Source of the DNA: Gammaproteobacteria bacterium
GTDB taxonomy: Bacteria > Pseudomonadota > Gammaproteobacteria > Steroidobacterales > Woeseiaceae
Assembly (NCBI GenBank): GCA_029863705.1
Contig: JAOTUU010000008.1
Coordinates: 1 to 40,822, forward strand
Direction: 5' to 3'
DNA: 40,822 bases
How positions within the stretch are numbered: position 1 is the first letter of the stretch; every line of letters begins with the position of its first letter. Below the pieces are notes generated by a model, which ran no database searches, was not told the DNA's origin, and saw nothing but the letters and a program-made list of their open reading frames with translations. The translations under genes and the position numbers were made by a program. Positions 1 to 8,846 of this stretch are shown here, in pieces.

Positions 1-774
1 GGAGCCGCGGTCGGCCAGGTCAGAGGATCCGCCCGCTCTTACGATGTCGTTCGCGACAGGGCGATATCGCGATACCAGGCGCTCCGGGAGGCCAGCGAAC
101 GGCGCATGCGGCTCGGTGAAGTTGAGGCTGATGAAAAACGGCTTGTCCGATTCCTCGTCGATAAAACGAATAGCCGACTCGGTAAGAAATCTCGCCTGCA
201 TTCCCGTGTGGGTCGCTTCTTCACCGTTGCTGGAAAAACTGACGGTGCCGCTGTGCAAGTACTGGTTCTGCCACCCTGCTTTGTACGGGTCATAGCTCAG
301 CCAGCGATCGAACCCGGGCTGCGGCGGCTTGCTGTTGGTCGTCGCGTGCCATTTGCCGAATAGGCCTGTCCGGTAGCCTTCGTCGGACAATCTTTCCGAC
401 AATAGTGTTTCGCCGGCCAGCCAGTTTGCATTGAACTCTTCCTGCTCGCTCAGGAAGTCGTGCACACCGTGCTGCGATGGCATCTTGCCCGTATGAAAAC
501 TTGCTCGCGCAGCTGAGCACACCGGCGCTGGCGACATCGCATTTTCGAATAACACACCTTGATCGGCCAGCCAGTCGATATTCGGCGTTTCGATCTGTTC
601 CAGACCGTACGCACCGAGCGCCCACTGCGCATGGTCGTCCGCCATGACAACGACAATATTAGTATTGACTGCCGACTGGGCAAGCGCAACGCCTGGCGCG
701 ACCGCCAGCAGGGCCAGCAACATTGAGGTGAAAAAAAGGCGCTCCCGGATGGGAGCGCCTTTGCAAGTCTTCAT
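1..774 (-). CDS. Exported sulfatase, 3' end cut by window edge
   Basis: This is an S1-type sulfatase of the alkaline phosphatase superfamily, expected to hydrolyse a sulfate ester in the periplasm or outside the cell. The frame stays open to base 1, so 258 N-terminal codons are seen. Residues 1-32 look like a signal peptide: a K/R-rich start, a hydrophobic stretch LLALLAVAPGVALA, then QS. The metal-binding pair D46-D47 lies in VVVMADDH. The formylglycine motif is C86-S-A-A-R90, the C-x-A-x-R variant of the usual CxPxR. GKWH and an FTEPHAPF stretch typical of the family follow. The ATG at 774 gives a basic n-region but only a weak ribosome site (GAAGA). The ATG at 723 would remove the n-region and also has no ribosome site. 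The gene lies 27 nt downstream of the TonB receptor gene on the same strand, with a terminator hairpin between or inside its first codons. The substrate is unknown. Confidence 0.85.
   Translation of the reverse strand, partial: MKTCKGAPIRERLFFTSMLLALLAVAPGVALAQSAVNTNIVVVMADDHAQWALGAYGLEQIETPNIDWLADQGVLFENAMSPAPVCSAARASFHTGKMPSQHGVHDFLSEQEEFNANWLAGETLLSERLSDEGYRTGLFGKWHATTNSKPPQPGFDRWLSYDPYKAGWQNQYLHSGTVSFSSNGEEATHTGMQARFLTESAIRFIDEESDKPFFISLNFTEPHAPFAGLPERLVSRYRPVANDIVRAGGSSDLADRGS
730..762 (-). terminator. Intrinsic terminator behind the TonB receptor gene
   Basis: Read on the minus strand, a 9-bp GC-rich stem (GGCGCTCCC / GGGAGCGCC) with a 4-nt loop, extended by A-T pairs, is followed by seven T. 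It lies about 40 nt after the stop of the TonB receptor gene. It also falls inside codons 4-15 of the downstream sulfatase if that gene starts at 774, so it could act as an attenuator rather than a plain terminator. Confidence 0.85.
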
Positions 775-801
775 AGAACGATCTTCAGCACAGTCTCTGT
801 A

Positions 802-3800
802 CTAGAAGTCCACTCGTATGCCGAGTTGAATCCGATACAGCGAATCCCAGGTATCGGGCAACTCGACCGGCGGCGTGAACGACGTGAAGTTATACGTATT
901 CGTTACGCCATCGATACCCGCGGTAACAACACCAACCGCCGAACCAATGTCCTGCGTGTTGACATAGCGTTTTCTACCGTACTGGGAGTCGATCAGGTTC
1001 AGCACGTTCTCAATATCGAAGTAGACCTTCCCGGTAGCGCCGCCGAAGAACGGAATTTCCTGTTGGAAACGAAGATCCAGATCGCTTGACCACGCCTGAT
1101 CAAAGCTACCCTTCTTCTGAATCGCGCCGCGTTTCAGGTCGTTCTTGTCCGCCCAGTCGAAGAATGCAGTTGTATCGAAACCGGGGTCGAAATTAACCAG
1201 CGGATCGCTGGCGTCGGTCGGAACGTACAGCAGGTTTCGCGCTCGGCCACCTGTATCACCAATGTCTCCGGAATACGGCGAGCCGTTAAACACGGTGCTG
1301 ATCGGACTGCCTGAACGACGCTGGAAGAACGCCGTGACACTCGACTTGTAACCAGACCAGATCTCCTTGCTGAATGTCGACGCAATGACGAAGTTATGCG
1401 GCGTATTTCGCAGCGAGGGGCCAACCGGCAGATTGACAATGTCGTCGGCTACAACAGCGCGGAAATTTTCAGCCGCGGTGAAGGAAGTACCCGGATTGCC
1501 GATCTCCGATTCATTGTATGAATACCCCAGGACAAGATTCAGCTGCGATGTATCACCCCAATCGAAACTCTTATTGGCCTGAATCGACGTGGTGAACGTA
1601 TGGCCGCCATCACCTGGTTTGTTGGTGAAGTAGACGTCCTGATTACCACCGAAACAATCCGGTGTCACATTGCTGAATCCCTGACGAGCGCCATTGAACG
1701 TCGCATTGCAATTCAACAGTAACGGATCAATCTGGGAGTATGTCGGCCGACCGTCAGGTGCCGTACCCGTCTGCGTCAGCGACAGATCGAGGAAGTCGAC
1801 CTGGTCCTTAAGGTCTGCGTAGATAATATCCAGTTTCACGTTCCAGTCACTCATGAGATCGCTCTCGAACGATGTGTTGTGTTCGAGGCCGAAACTGAAA
1901 CGATTAACGGTTGGCAACTTGATATTCGGATCAGTCGCATTAACCGCGCCTGCATTATTGAGTGCCTGCTGTTGCCCTGCTTCGATTACACATTGTGGAA
2001 TGCCCTGGAAACTGCCGCTTGCGAGTACGTTCAAATCAGCGGCAGTGCAAGTTGTTGGGCCAGCAAAGCCTGTCGCACTGCCCACACCGAGAGCACCACC
2101 GAAGTTCTGGTAGGCATTCGAGAACCACACCGTCGGGTCGTTACCCGAGAAGACGCCAAACCCGAGCGACATTCTCGTATCGCCGAATTTGTCCGGCAGC
2201 GTATAGTTCAGGCCGATTCTTGGCTGAAACGCATCCAGTCCGTCGTAGCCGACCTGGTTTGACATGCCGTAACGCGCCACGTAATTGGGGTTCTCCAACG
2301 GCAGGTCATTTGACTCATACCAGTCGTATCGCACGCCAAAGACAAGTTGCATAGCGTCGTTGATGTCCCACTGATCCTGCACGAATAGCGAATTGATATC
2401 CCGCCCGTAAATCGCTGCAGCATCGTTCGGATCCTGCGTAAACGAAACACCAGAGCGAATCTCGTAAGCTGCGCCCGCCGCGAGGTTTGCGATGCTATCG
2501 AAGAATACGGTGCCGGTAGCATTGATAATGAACAGGTTAAAGACGTCCAGCGTCTCGTACTCATAACCTGCCGTAATCAAGTGGTCACCAACCTGGTAGT
2601 CCATCTTGATTTTGAGTTGATCTTTCTCCGTAGCCAATCTGTTAGCCGAACGGAATGTACCCGGACCGCTGACGAACTCCTGACCAAAGAATTCTCCACC
2701 GAACTGTCCGGATCCACCAATGGCGATACGAGGAATCGGGATCGCGTCCTGGGCCTCACCACCGCCCAACGGATTCTGCAGATCGGTAACTTCCTGGGTG
2801 GAATAGCGAATTTCCGTAGACAAGCGGTCTGTCCAGTCGGAATAGAGCCTTAGGGCAAAGGTATCGGAATCCGAACCGCGGAAATGGAAGTTGTCCGAAA
2901 ACGTGAATTCGCCTCGGCCGGTGCCAATATCGTCACCAATCGTCGTGGTTTCTTCCAGACTCGAGAATGTACCTTCCAGACGATGATCATCGTTTATGTT
3001 CCAGTCGATACGAGCAAATATCCGCTCCGAGGTAACTGGCAGGTTGCGGACAACCGAACCGGCGTCGCGCCCATAGGAACTGCTCAGAATGTCGCGAATC
3101 TGATTGACCTCGGCCGTTGTGAATACGGTGTCGTTCTGTGGAAAGGACGTGTCGTCTGCTGCACCAACCTGATTAACCGTTGCTGTATCAAACTTTTCGT
3201 AAGACAGATAGAAAAACAGTTTGTCCTGAATAATTGGCCCGCTGACTTCAGCACCGTAATTCTTGCGCTCAAACGTGCCCTGATCAAATTTTGAATTGTG
3301 GATCTTGTCGCCTGTCAGGCTGTCATCGTTGAACAGGTAGAAGCCGCCGCCGTGCCAATCGTTTTCGCCGGACTTGGTTACGACGTTGACGTTGCAACCG
3401 CTAAATTGGCCGTATTCCACAGAGACAGGGGCAAATTCGACCGCTGCTGCCTGGACTGTATCGAACGGAATAGGAAACGTGAATCGAGCAAGGTTACCCG
3501 ACAGGTTCAGGCCGAAGGCGTCGGTAGCCCTTACACCGTCAATCGTAAACGAGTTGGTTCGGCTCGATCCGCCAAGACAACTAATCGCACCGGACTGGTC
3601 ACCACCGTCTCCGGTTTGACCGACGCTGATTCTTGGGTCTATGCGAATGATGTCGCGAATCTGGCGCTGCGTCGATGGCATGTCGGTGATCTGCTCCAGA
3701 GAAAAACTCGAGCTCGGTCCCGATGCTGTCGTGATCGTTTCGATCTGCGCCGCTGTCACGACGACTTCATCGATGCTGGCGTTAGCTGCCTCGAATGTAA

Positions 3801-4155
3801 CTGTGAATGACGATGTGCCTGCCACGTCTGTGTACAGGTCCGTAATCAGGACATCTTCAAAGCCGTCACCGCTTATCCGCACAGTGTAAGGACCGCCGGC
3901 ACTGATAGACCGGAAGCTGACAACACCGCGAGAATCAGTCGTCGCTGTCCGGCGGCGGCCATCTCGGGAGTCCGTAACGGTAGCTGTAGCTCCAGCGGCC
4001 GGCTGTCCGTCCGGCTGTATAACCGTGCCGTGGATGGATGCTGTGATTTCTTGCGCAGCCGCGTCTGTAGTGATTAAGACAACAGGCATAGTTGTCGCAA
4101 TCGCAAACAACAGTGCTGCACCGACGATTCCAAACCTAAATCGTAAATTCCTCAT
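802..4155 (-). CDS. Oar-like TonB-dependent receptor
   Basis: This is an outer-membrane, TonB-dependent transporter of 1117 residues, expected to import a bulky substrate using energy from TonB-ExbB-ExbD. An N-terminal signal peptide (basic start MRNLRFRFG, hydrophobic core, cleavage near DAAAQ) is followed by a carboxypeptidase-regulatory-like (Ig-fold) domain at about residues 35-115 (GTVIQPDGQPAAGATATV). A plug domain comes next, with IDEVVVTA and SFTIDGVRATDAFG, then a long beta-barrel ending in ...LGIRVDF, the aromatic C-terminus needed for outer-membrane assembly. The ATG at 4155 is preferred because AGGGGAG sits 5 nt upstream; an in-frame TTG at 4170 overlaps that ribosome site. The neighbouring sulfatases (one downstream on the same strand, one divergent) suggest a sulfated ligand, but that is inference. 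Its closest relative in the window is the receptor at 18891-22079, which has the same architecture. Confidence 0.9.
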   Translation of the reverse strand: MRNLRFRFGIVGAALLFAIATTMPVVLITTDAAAQEITASIHGTVIQPDGQPAAGATATVTDSRDGRRRTATTDSRGVVSFRSISAGGPYTVRISGDGFEDVLITDLYTDVAGTSSFTVTFEAANASIDEVVVTAAQIETITTASGPSSSFSLEQITDMPSTQRQIRDIIRIDPRISVGQTGDGGDQSGAISCLGGSSRTNSFTIDGVRATDAFGLNLSGNLARFTFPIPFDTVQAAAVEFAPVSVEYGQFSGCNVNVVTKSGENDWHGGGFYLFNDDSLTGDKIHNSKFDQGTFERKNYGAEVSGPIIQDKLFFYLSYEKFDTATVNQVGAADDTSFPQNDTVFTTAEVNQIRDILSSSYGRDAGSVVRNLPVTSERIFARIDWNINDDHRLEGTFSSLEETTTIGDDIGTGRGEFTFSDNFHFRGSDSDTFALRLYSDWTDRLSTEIRYSTQEVTDLQNPLGGGEAQDAIPIPRIAIGGSGQFGGEFFGQEFVSGPGTFRSANRLATEKDQLKIKMDYQVGDHLITAGYEYETLDVFNLFIINATGTVFFDSIANLAAGAAYEIRSGVSFTQDPNDAAAIYGRDINSLFVQDQWDINDAMQLVFGVRYDWYESNDLPLENPNYVARYGMSNQVGYDGLDAFQPRIGLNYTLPDKFGDTRMSLGFGVFSGNDPTVWFSNAYQNFGGALGVGSATGFAGPTTCTAADLNVLASGSFQGIPQCVIEAGQQQALNNAGAVNATDPNIKLPTVNRFSFGLEHNTSFESDLMSDWNVKLDIIYADLKDQVDFLDLSLTQTGTAPDGRPTYSQIDPLLLNCNATFNGARQGFSNVTPDCFGGNQDVYFTNKPGDGGHTFTTSIQANKSFDWGDTSQLNLVLGYSYNESEIGNPGTSFTAAENFRAVVADDIVNLPVGPSLRNTPHNFVIASTFSKEIWSGYKSSVTAFFQRRSGSPISTVFNGSPYSGDIGDTGGRARNLLYVPTDASDPLVNFDPGFDTTAFFDWADKNDLKRGAIQKKGSFDQAWSSDLDLRFQQEIPFFGGATGKVYFDIENVLNLIDSQYGRKRYVNTQDIGSAVGVVTAGIDGVTNTYNFTSFTPPVELPDTWDSLYRIQLGIRVDF

Positions 4156-4469
4156 TCGAGCTCCCCTCAAGGTATCGCGATGTCGAGTAAACAGACAAAA
4201 TGGTAGCTATTCACCCAATGATTTTGTTTTTGCTTCCTGATACTGAGTCAGATCTTTTTCTTTGTCGTTCGCCCGGCGATGCGCCAGCGAACTGGCCCAG
4301 TTTGGAAGTTCTACGTCCCAAGTGGAATCTAGAAGATTGTTAGGTATTCTGCAACAGAAGGAATCGAATACTGACTATGACCGGCGAGAATGGATAAACT
4401 CCTCGATTATACTGACGCCTGCAGGCGTAATTACAAGATACTTCAATAACTGAGCGCAAATCTTTGAAA
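4156..4469. other. Divergent intergenic region, TonB receptor / sulfatase
   Basis: These 314 bases separate the start codons of the minus-strand TonB receptor gene and the plus-strand sulfatase gene. The region must carry promoters for both directions, but I could not place convincing -35/-10 pairs. It is AT-richer than the genes around it and contains one perfect palindrome (4415-4428). A 63-codon plus-strand frame from a TTG at 4262 has no ribosome site or recognisable motif and is not called. Confidence 0.6.
4415..4428. promoter_or_regulatory. Perfect 14-bp palindrome, possible operator
   Basis: ACGCCTGCAGGCGT is a perfect inverted repeat 41 nt before the sulfatase start, directly after a TATACT sequence (4408-4413) that could be a -10 box. 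Such a position fits a repressor site, but no regulator is identified. Confidence 0.4.
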
Positions 4470-5852
4470 ATGAAATTTATTCCTTTGTGGTTCCTGCTCT
4501 TCTCGAGTCTGGCTACACACGCCGCGGACCGGCCGAACATCCTTCTGATATATGTTGATGACCTCGGCTACGGCGATCTCGGTAGCTACGGGCACCCGGT
4601 GTTGCGGACGCCGAATATTGATTCGCTGGCAACTGATGGACTGCGGTTGACCAATTACTATGCACCGTCCGCATTGTGCTCTCCCTCCAGGGCGGGGTTA
4701 CTGACCGGCCGCCATCCATACCGGACCGGCATCAAGAGCTGGATTCCGGAAGACAGCGGCGTTTACCTGCGAGACGCGGAGATCACTCTTGCCGAAGTGC
4801 TAAAGGAGGCTGGATACGCGACAGCGCATATTGGCAAGTGGCATCTTAATTCGGATCTCAGTAACCGAACGGAACCGCAACCGACGGACCAGGGCTTCGA
4901 TTACTTTTACGGCCACAACGCGTTTCAGATTCCACACAATTTCAACCCGACGAACATTTACCGCAACAAAAAAGCGCTGCCCATGCAGGAAGGCTATACA
5001 GCAGACTTGTATGCCGGCGAAGCGATCAGGTGGCTTGAAAAGCGTGACCAGGATGAACCGTTCTTTCTGTACCTGAGCATGGCCGAGCCACACACATCGA
5101 TTGCCAATCCTCCCGAGTACAATGCGATGTATGCGCAGTACAGTCGCGGTAAGATCGAGCCAATCGTTAATGGCCTCAAGGATCCGCCAAAGGAATCTCT
5201 CGTGCCCCGCGGCCCTGGCGAGTATTACGCGAATATAACGTATATGGATGCCCAGTTAGGCCGGGTGCTTGGCTGGTTGCGCGATCATAAACTCGAGCAG
5301 AACACCGTCGTTGTATTTTCGAGTGACAACGGTGCGGTCACGTCGCAGTGGATCAACTGGTGGGAAGTCAATGCCTACGGCAGCACGGGCGGTTACCGCG
5401 GCCGCAAACACTATCTTTACGAAGGCGGCTTGAAAGTACCGACCATCGTTCGCTTCCCCGGTGTGGTCAAATCCGGGTCTGTCTCGGATGCGACGGTGAT
5501 CGGTATGGACCTCTTCGTAACCCTTGCCAATATTGGTGGCGGCAAGGTGCCGGACGACCGCGCTATTGATGGAATCGATATCCAGCCGATTTTTCGTGGC
5601 GACGATTTGCCGCAACGAGGCCTGTTCTGGGCCCTGGACTCGGTGTCTGACCTGGAGTTCGCCATCCAGAAAGAATCCTGGAAGTTGTTGTTGGACCGAG
5701 ATCAGGAACCGCGGGAACTTTACAATCTCGCCGACGATCCGCTCGAATTCTTTAACCTGATTAGTAAAGAACCCGCCAAGACCAGGGAACTCACCGATGA
5801 GGCTGCAAAACACCTTGCCGCAATTGCCAACGACCCGTTGCGGCCAAACTAG
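4470..5852 (+). CDS. Exported arylsulfatase-type sulfatase
   Basis: This is a complete sulfatase of 460 residues, predicted to cleave sulfate esters in the periplasm or outside the cell. The signal peptide is MKFIPLWFLLFSSLATHA followed by ADRPN. Metal ligands D30 and D31 sit in IYVDDLGYGD. The formylglycine motif is C70-S-P-S-R74, the canonical CxPSR form. Then come LTGRHPYRTG, GKWHL, and SSDNGAVTSQ, which holds the second metal-binding Asp-Asn pair. The C-terminal PRELYNLADDP stretch is typical of arylsulfatases. The ATG at 4470 is chosen; a TTG two codons upstream is less likely, and neither has a good ribosome site. The gene heads a plus-strand run with the adenosine deaminase (16 nt later), the exonuclease-like protein and the PhyH protein. 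No sulfatase-maturating enzyme is in the window. The substrate is not predictable from sequence alone. Confidence 0.93.
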   Translation: MKFIPLWFLLFSSLATHAADRPNILLIYVDDLGYGDLGSYGHPVLRTPNIDSLATDGLRLTNYYAPSALCSPSRAGLLTGRHPYRTGIKSWIPEDSGVYLRDAEITLAEVLKEAGYATAHIGKWHLNSDLSNRTEPQPTDQGFDYFYGHNAFQIPHNFNPTNIYRNKKALPMQEGYTADLYAGEAIRWLEKRDQDEPFFLYLSMAEPHTSIANPPEYNAMYAQYSRGKIEPIVNGLKDPPKESLVPRGPGEYYANITYMDAQLGRVLGWLRDHKLEQNTVVVFSSDNGAVTSQWINWWEVNAYGSTGGYRGRKHYLYEGGLKVPTIVRFPGVVKSGSVSDATVIGMDLFVTLANIGGGKVPDDRAIDGIDIQPIFRGDDLPQRGLFWALDSVSDLEFAIQKESWKLLLDRDQEPRELYNLADDPLEFFNLISKEPAKTRELTDEAAKHLAAIANDPLRPN

Positions 5853-5868
5853 ACTCCGGATCTACGCA

Positions 5869-7269
5869 ATGAAATCAATAATCGCGATCGTCGCACTACT
5901 GTTCACCCACTCGGCCGTCGCGGACTGGTTCGATGACCTCAGGAATTCAGGCAATGCGGCAGACCTGTATCGCGTGCTGTATTACATGCCTAAGGGTGGC
6001 GACTTGCACAACCACCTGTCCGGGTCGAATTTCTCCGAATGGTGGTATGAGTTGGCGCTGGCCCAGAAAGAACGCGGCTATCACTACTACACCAAGGTAA
6101 GAATCGAAAACTGTGTCGCGTATGGCCGCAACCAGTTCGGTCACTCTCCCTACTATCTGATGTTCCGCAACATTATGGCTTCTCAATACGAACGCCTCAG
6201 CGATTGTGAGAAGAGCGAGTACAAACCACTTGGGCAGCTCAACGAGGACGAAAAGGCAGGTTGGCTAGCCAGTATTCAACTTGACAAGCCCTACGAGGGC
6301 CGCGAGGAGTTCTTTGGCACGCATTGGCCACGCCTCAATGCCCTGACAAAGAACCCCTTTATCCAGGCGGAGAGCCTATATCGCAATATGCAGGCATTTG
6401 GCGCGGAGGGTCTGAGCTATCTCGAGACTATGGTCGCTGTGTACGGTTTTGCCGAGCCGGACGGCGGCACGATCACAGCGGAACAGGTGGTAGATGTTCT
6501 ACGCCAGCGCTTGCGGCAAAAGGACGCCATCGCTACTGGTGTAACGGTGCGCTTGCAGCTTCCAATCCTGCGGTTCCTGCCGGACGCAGAGGAACAGCTC
6601 CGCGGTGTCTATGAGCTGGTGCAGAATAATAGCGACGTCTTTGTCGCCGTAAACATGGTTGGTCGTGAGGACAACGACAAAGGCCATCCACGACGTTTTC
6701 TTGCCACCCTCAGAGACCTGCGCCGAAAATACAGCGACGTCAGGCTCTCGATTCATGCCGGAGAGGTCGACGAACCCAACAATCACGTCCGCGATACGTT
6801 GCTACTGGGCGCCGACCGCATTGGGCACGGCATCAACCTGATTGGCGATGACGATACGATGTTGCTGATGCGACATGGCCCGTACATGGTGGAAATCAAC
6901 CTGATCAGCAATCTGCTACTGCAGTACGTTAACGATATAAACGAGCACCCGTTCCCCGAATACCTGAGGACGGGCATTCCGGTCGCGTTATCGACCGATG
7001 ATCGCGGGATGTGGGACTCGACGATGACAGACGAATTTTTTGTCGCTGTTACGGAATTCAAGCTCTCCTGGGATGAGGTCAAGACGCTGAGCCGAAACTC
7101 GCTCCAGTATTCGTTCGTTGCGCCGCGATTAAAACAGGATTTGCTGCAGGACTTCGCCAGCCGAATTTCAAAATTCGAGCGCGGCATGGAAAAGTACGGG
7201 CTTAAGGAGATTGGCCCGATGCCGCCAACCCGTTCGTTTATCTGCAAGCGCTACGAACTCTGCAATTAA
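5869..7269 (+). CDS. Exported adenosine deaminase family protein (ADGF-like)
   Basis: Predicted to deaminate adenosine or 2'-deoxyadenosine (or a related purine nucleoside) outside the cytoplasm. It has 466 residues, longer than cytosolic adenosine deaminases (about 330-350) and close to secreted ADGF/ADA2 types. A signal peptide MKSIIAIVALLFTHSAVA precedes DW. All key elements of the metal-dependent deaminase active site are visible: H47-x-H49 in GGDLHNHL, the catalytic H296-A-G-E299, H320 in RIGHG, and D377-D378 in LSTDD. The residue after DD is R rather than the usual P. The ATG at 5869 is preferred over an upstream in-frame start inside the sulfatase gene because it gives a clean signal peptide. 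The gene follows the sulfatase stop by 16 nt, so the two are probably cotranscribed. In context, it would feed scavenged nucleosides to uptake and phosphorolysis. Confidence 0.88.
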   Translation: MKSIIAIVALLFTHSAVADWFDDLRNSGNAADLYRVLYYMPKGGDLHNHLSGSNFSEWWYELALAQKERGYHYYTKVRIENCVAYGRNQFGHSPYYLMFRNIMASQYERLSDCEKSEYKPLGQLNEDEKAGWLASIQLDKPYEGREEFFGTHWPRLNALTKNPFIQAESLYRNMQAFGAEGLSYLETMVAVYGFAEPDGGTITAEQVVDVLRQRLRQKDAIATGVTVRLQLPILRFLPDAEEQLRGVYELVQNNSDVFVAVNMVGREDNDKGHPRRFLATLRDLRRKYSDVRLSIHAGEVDEPNNHVRDTLLLGADRIGHGINLIGDDDTMLLMRHGPYMVEINLISNLLLQYVNDINEHPFPEYLRTGIPVALSTDDRGMWDSTMTDEFFVAVTEFKLSWDEVKTLSRNSLQYSFVAPRLKQDLLQDFASRISKFERGMEKYGLKEIGPMPPTRSFICKRYELCN

Positions 7270-7307
7270 GCGTCGCGACTGATCCGAGTGCTTTGGAGCT
7301 AACCTCT

Positions 7308-7964
7308 ATGCGACGATTCGTACTGATTACTATTGCGTTCGCGGCGCTGCCCGTTGCCGCCGCACAGGATTTGCAGTGGCCTCACGAGCAGCCGGACGAG
7401 TGGTTGCTGGCATTCGTCGATATCGAAACTACGGGCCTGGTGCCGGGACATCACGAGATGATCGATATCGGAATTGTGATGACGGATCTGGAAGGCGTTC
7501 AACTTGGAGAGTTGTTTGTTCGCATTCAACCCGAGCACCCCGAACGAACAGATGAGGGTGCTCGCGCAGTCAATGCATTCGATGAGGGCCGATGGCGGGA
7601 ACTGCGCGCATTGGCAGGCGACGAGGCTATCGACCGTATTGTGGGTTTTCACACAGGTATTGCGGGTGATCGGAATGTGATGATGGTCGCGTTTAATTCG
7701 CACTTCGATGCGTCGTTTCTCGACCACTTGTTTCGTTCACAGGGGCGTAGCTGGCGTGAGCTTTATCACTACTTCATTCTCGATTTGCCATCCATGGCCT
7801 GGAGCCTTGGAATTCGCAGCCTGACAGGGTCCTCCATATCGGGCACGCTGGGTATCGAGGACGAACCACACATCGCGCATTTGCATACCGGAATCACCGG
7901 TGCCAAATTGAACGCCAGGATATATCGTGAATTATTGGCTCTGACCAAGGCAGAGCAGGAGTAG
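7308..7964 (+). CDS. Exported DnaQ-like (DEDDh) exonuclease-fold protein with altered third motif
   Basis: A 218-residue protein with the RNase H-like exonuclease fold of the DnaQ/RNase T family, preceded by a signal peptide (MRRFVLITIAFAALPVAAA, then QD). Exo I is visible as F-V-D38-I-E40-T-T-G and Exo II as F-N-S-H-F-D134. In the Exo III region the family pattern H-x4-D appears as H193-T-G-I-T-G198, so the last metal-binding Asp is Gly. Known DEDDh enzymes act in the cytoplasm on 3' ends of DNA or RNA, so an exported member is unusual. The missing Asp suggests weak, altered or lost catalysis. The ATG at 7308 has GGAG 9 nt upstream; an in-frame TTG at 7293 overlaps that site and is rejected. 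It lies 38 nt after the deaminase gene and 3 nt before the PhyH gene, clearly within an operon. Confidence 0.75.
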   Translation: MRRFVLITIAFAALPVAAAQDLQWPHEQPDEWLLAFVDIETTGLVPGHHEMIDIGIVMTDLEGVQLGELFVRIQPEHPERTDEGARAVNAFDEGRWRELRALAGDEAIDRIVGFHTGIAGDRNVMMVAFNSHFDASFLDHLFRSQGRSWRELYHYFILDLPSMAWSLGIRSLTGSSISGTLGIEDEPHIAHLHTGITGAKLNARIYRELLALTKAEQE

Positions 7965-7967
7965 CAG

Positions 7968-8846
7968 ATGAGTTCAGCTATCGACCGATCCGGACTGAGT
8001 CAGGATGAAATCGATCGTTTCCAGGCCGACGGTTTTCTCCTGGTCGAAGACTTTTTTACGCACGAGGAACTTGACCGCTTCGGAAAGCTTGTAGATGCGG
8101 CGGTCCGCTATCGCACCGCCGACGATCGTCGCGCACTGTCGGACAAGAACCTCTACGAGCAGACCTTCGTACAGTGCATGAGGTTATGGGAGGATCATCC
8201 ATCGATTAGCCCGTTTACCTTTCACCCAAAACTCGGTGCCGCCTCCGCTGCACTACTGCAGACTGAACGCGTTCGACTATGGCACGACCAGGCGCTCTAC
8301 AAAGAAGCGGGTGGACGCAAGACCGATGCACACCTCGATTATCCGTTTTGGCCCGTCGACAAACCCGACCTGGTTTCGGTGTGGATTCCGTTTGACGATG
8401 TCCGACCGGGCGGTGGCATGATGAGTTACGTGCAGGGTTCGCACACCATGGGCATCACCCAGTTCGTCGACATCGGGGATCTGCGTGGTGGCGAGTCTAT
8501 CGACTTGTTGCAAACTCCGGAAGTAGCAAGCCGGCCGTTGATTCCGGTTAGCGCATCAAAAGGTTCTGCAATTTTTCATCACGCATGCACGATTCATGCA
8601 GCGGACGCGAACGAAACCGACAGCGTTCGTCGCGTGTTTACGATGGTCTATATGGCTGACGGTTGCCGTCGCTCGCGAGACGATGTGTACTTTGCGCTTG
8701 ATCGCGACGAGATCAAGACCGGCGATCTGATCGTTGGGCCAGGGCACCCCATCGCATGGCCACGCCCCAAGGATGACCTGCCTTCGTCACCCACTGTGAT
8801 GGGTCCGAAGACCGGCTTTGGCTTCTCAGACAGCGACGAGGCCTAG
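7968..8846 (+). CDS. Phytanoyl-CoA dioxygenase (PhyH) family oxygenase
   Basis: Predicted Fe(II)/2-oxoglutarate-dependent oxygenase of 292 residues, cytoplasmic (no signal peptide). The iron-binding triad is visible: H122-x-D124 in DAHLDYPFWP and the distal H210 in CTIHAADAN. A 2-oxoglutarate-binding Arg follows in SVRRVF (221-222). GGGMMSYVQGSH matches the family turn before the distal strand. The start is firm: AGGAG lies just upstream and the preceding stop codon is 3 nt away. The substrate cannot be named. PhyH family members hydroxylate lipids, ectoine, phosphonates and many small molecules. Its 3' end overlaps the convergent HAD gene by 21 nt. Confidence 0.88.
   Translation: MSSAIDRSGLSQDEIDRFQADGFLLVEDFFTHEELDRFGKLVDAAVRYRTADDRRALSDKNLYEQTFVQCMRLWEDHPSISPFTFHPKLGAASAALLQTERVRLWHDQALYKEAGGRKTDAHLDYPFWPVDKPDLVSVWIPFDDVRPGGGMMSYVQGSHTMGITQFVDIGDLRGGESIDLLQTPEVASRPLIPVSASKGSAIFHHACTIHAADANETDSVRRVFTMVYMADGCRRSRDDVYFALDRDEIKTGDLIVGPGHPIAWPRPKDDLPSSPTVMGPKTGFGFSDSDEA

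Noticed and set aside
4262-4453. 63-codon plus-strand frame in the gap before the sulfatase
   Set aside because: TTG start, no ribosome site, no recognisable motif, and it lies in AT-rich divergent promoter DNA.
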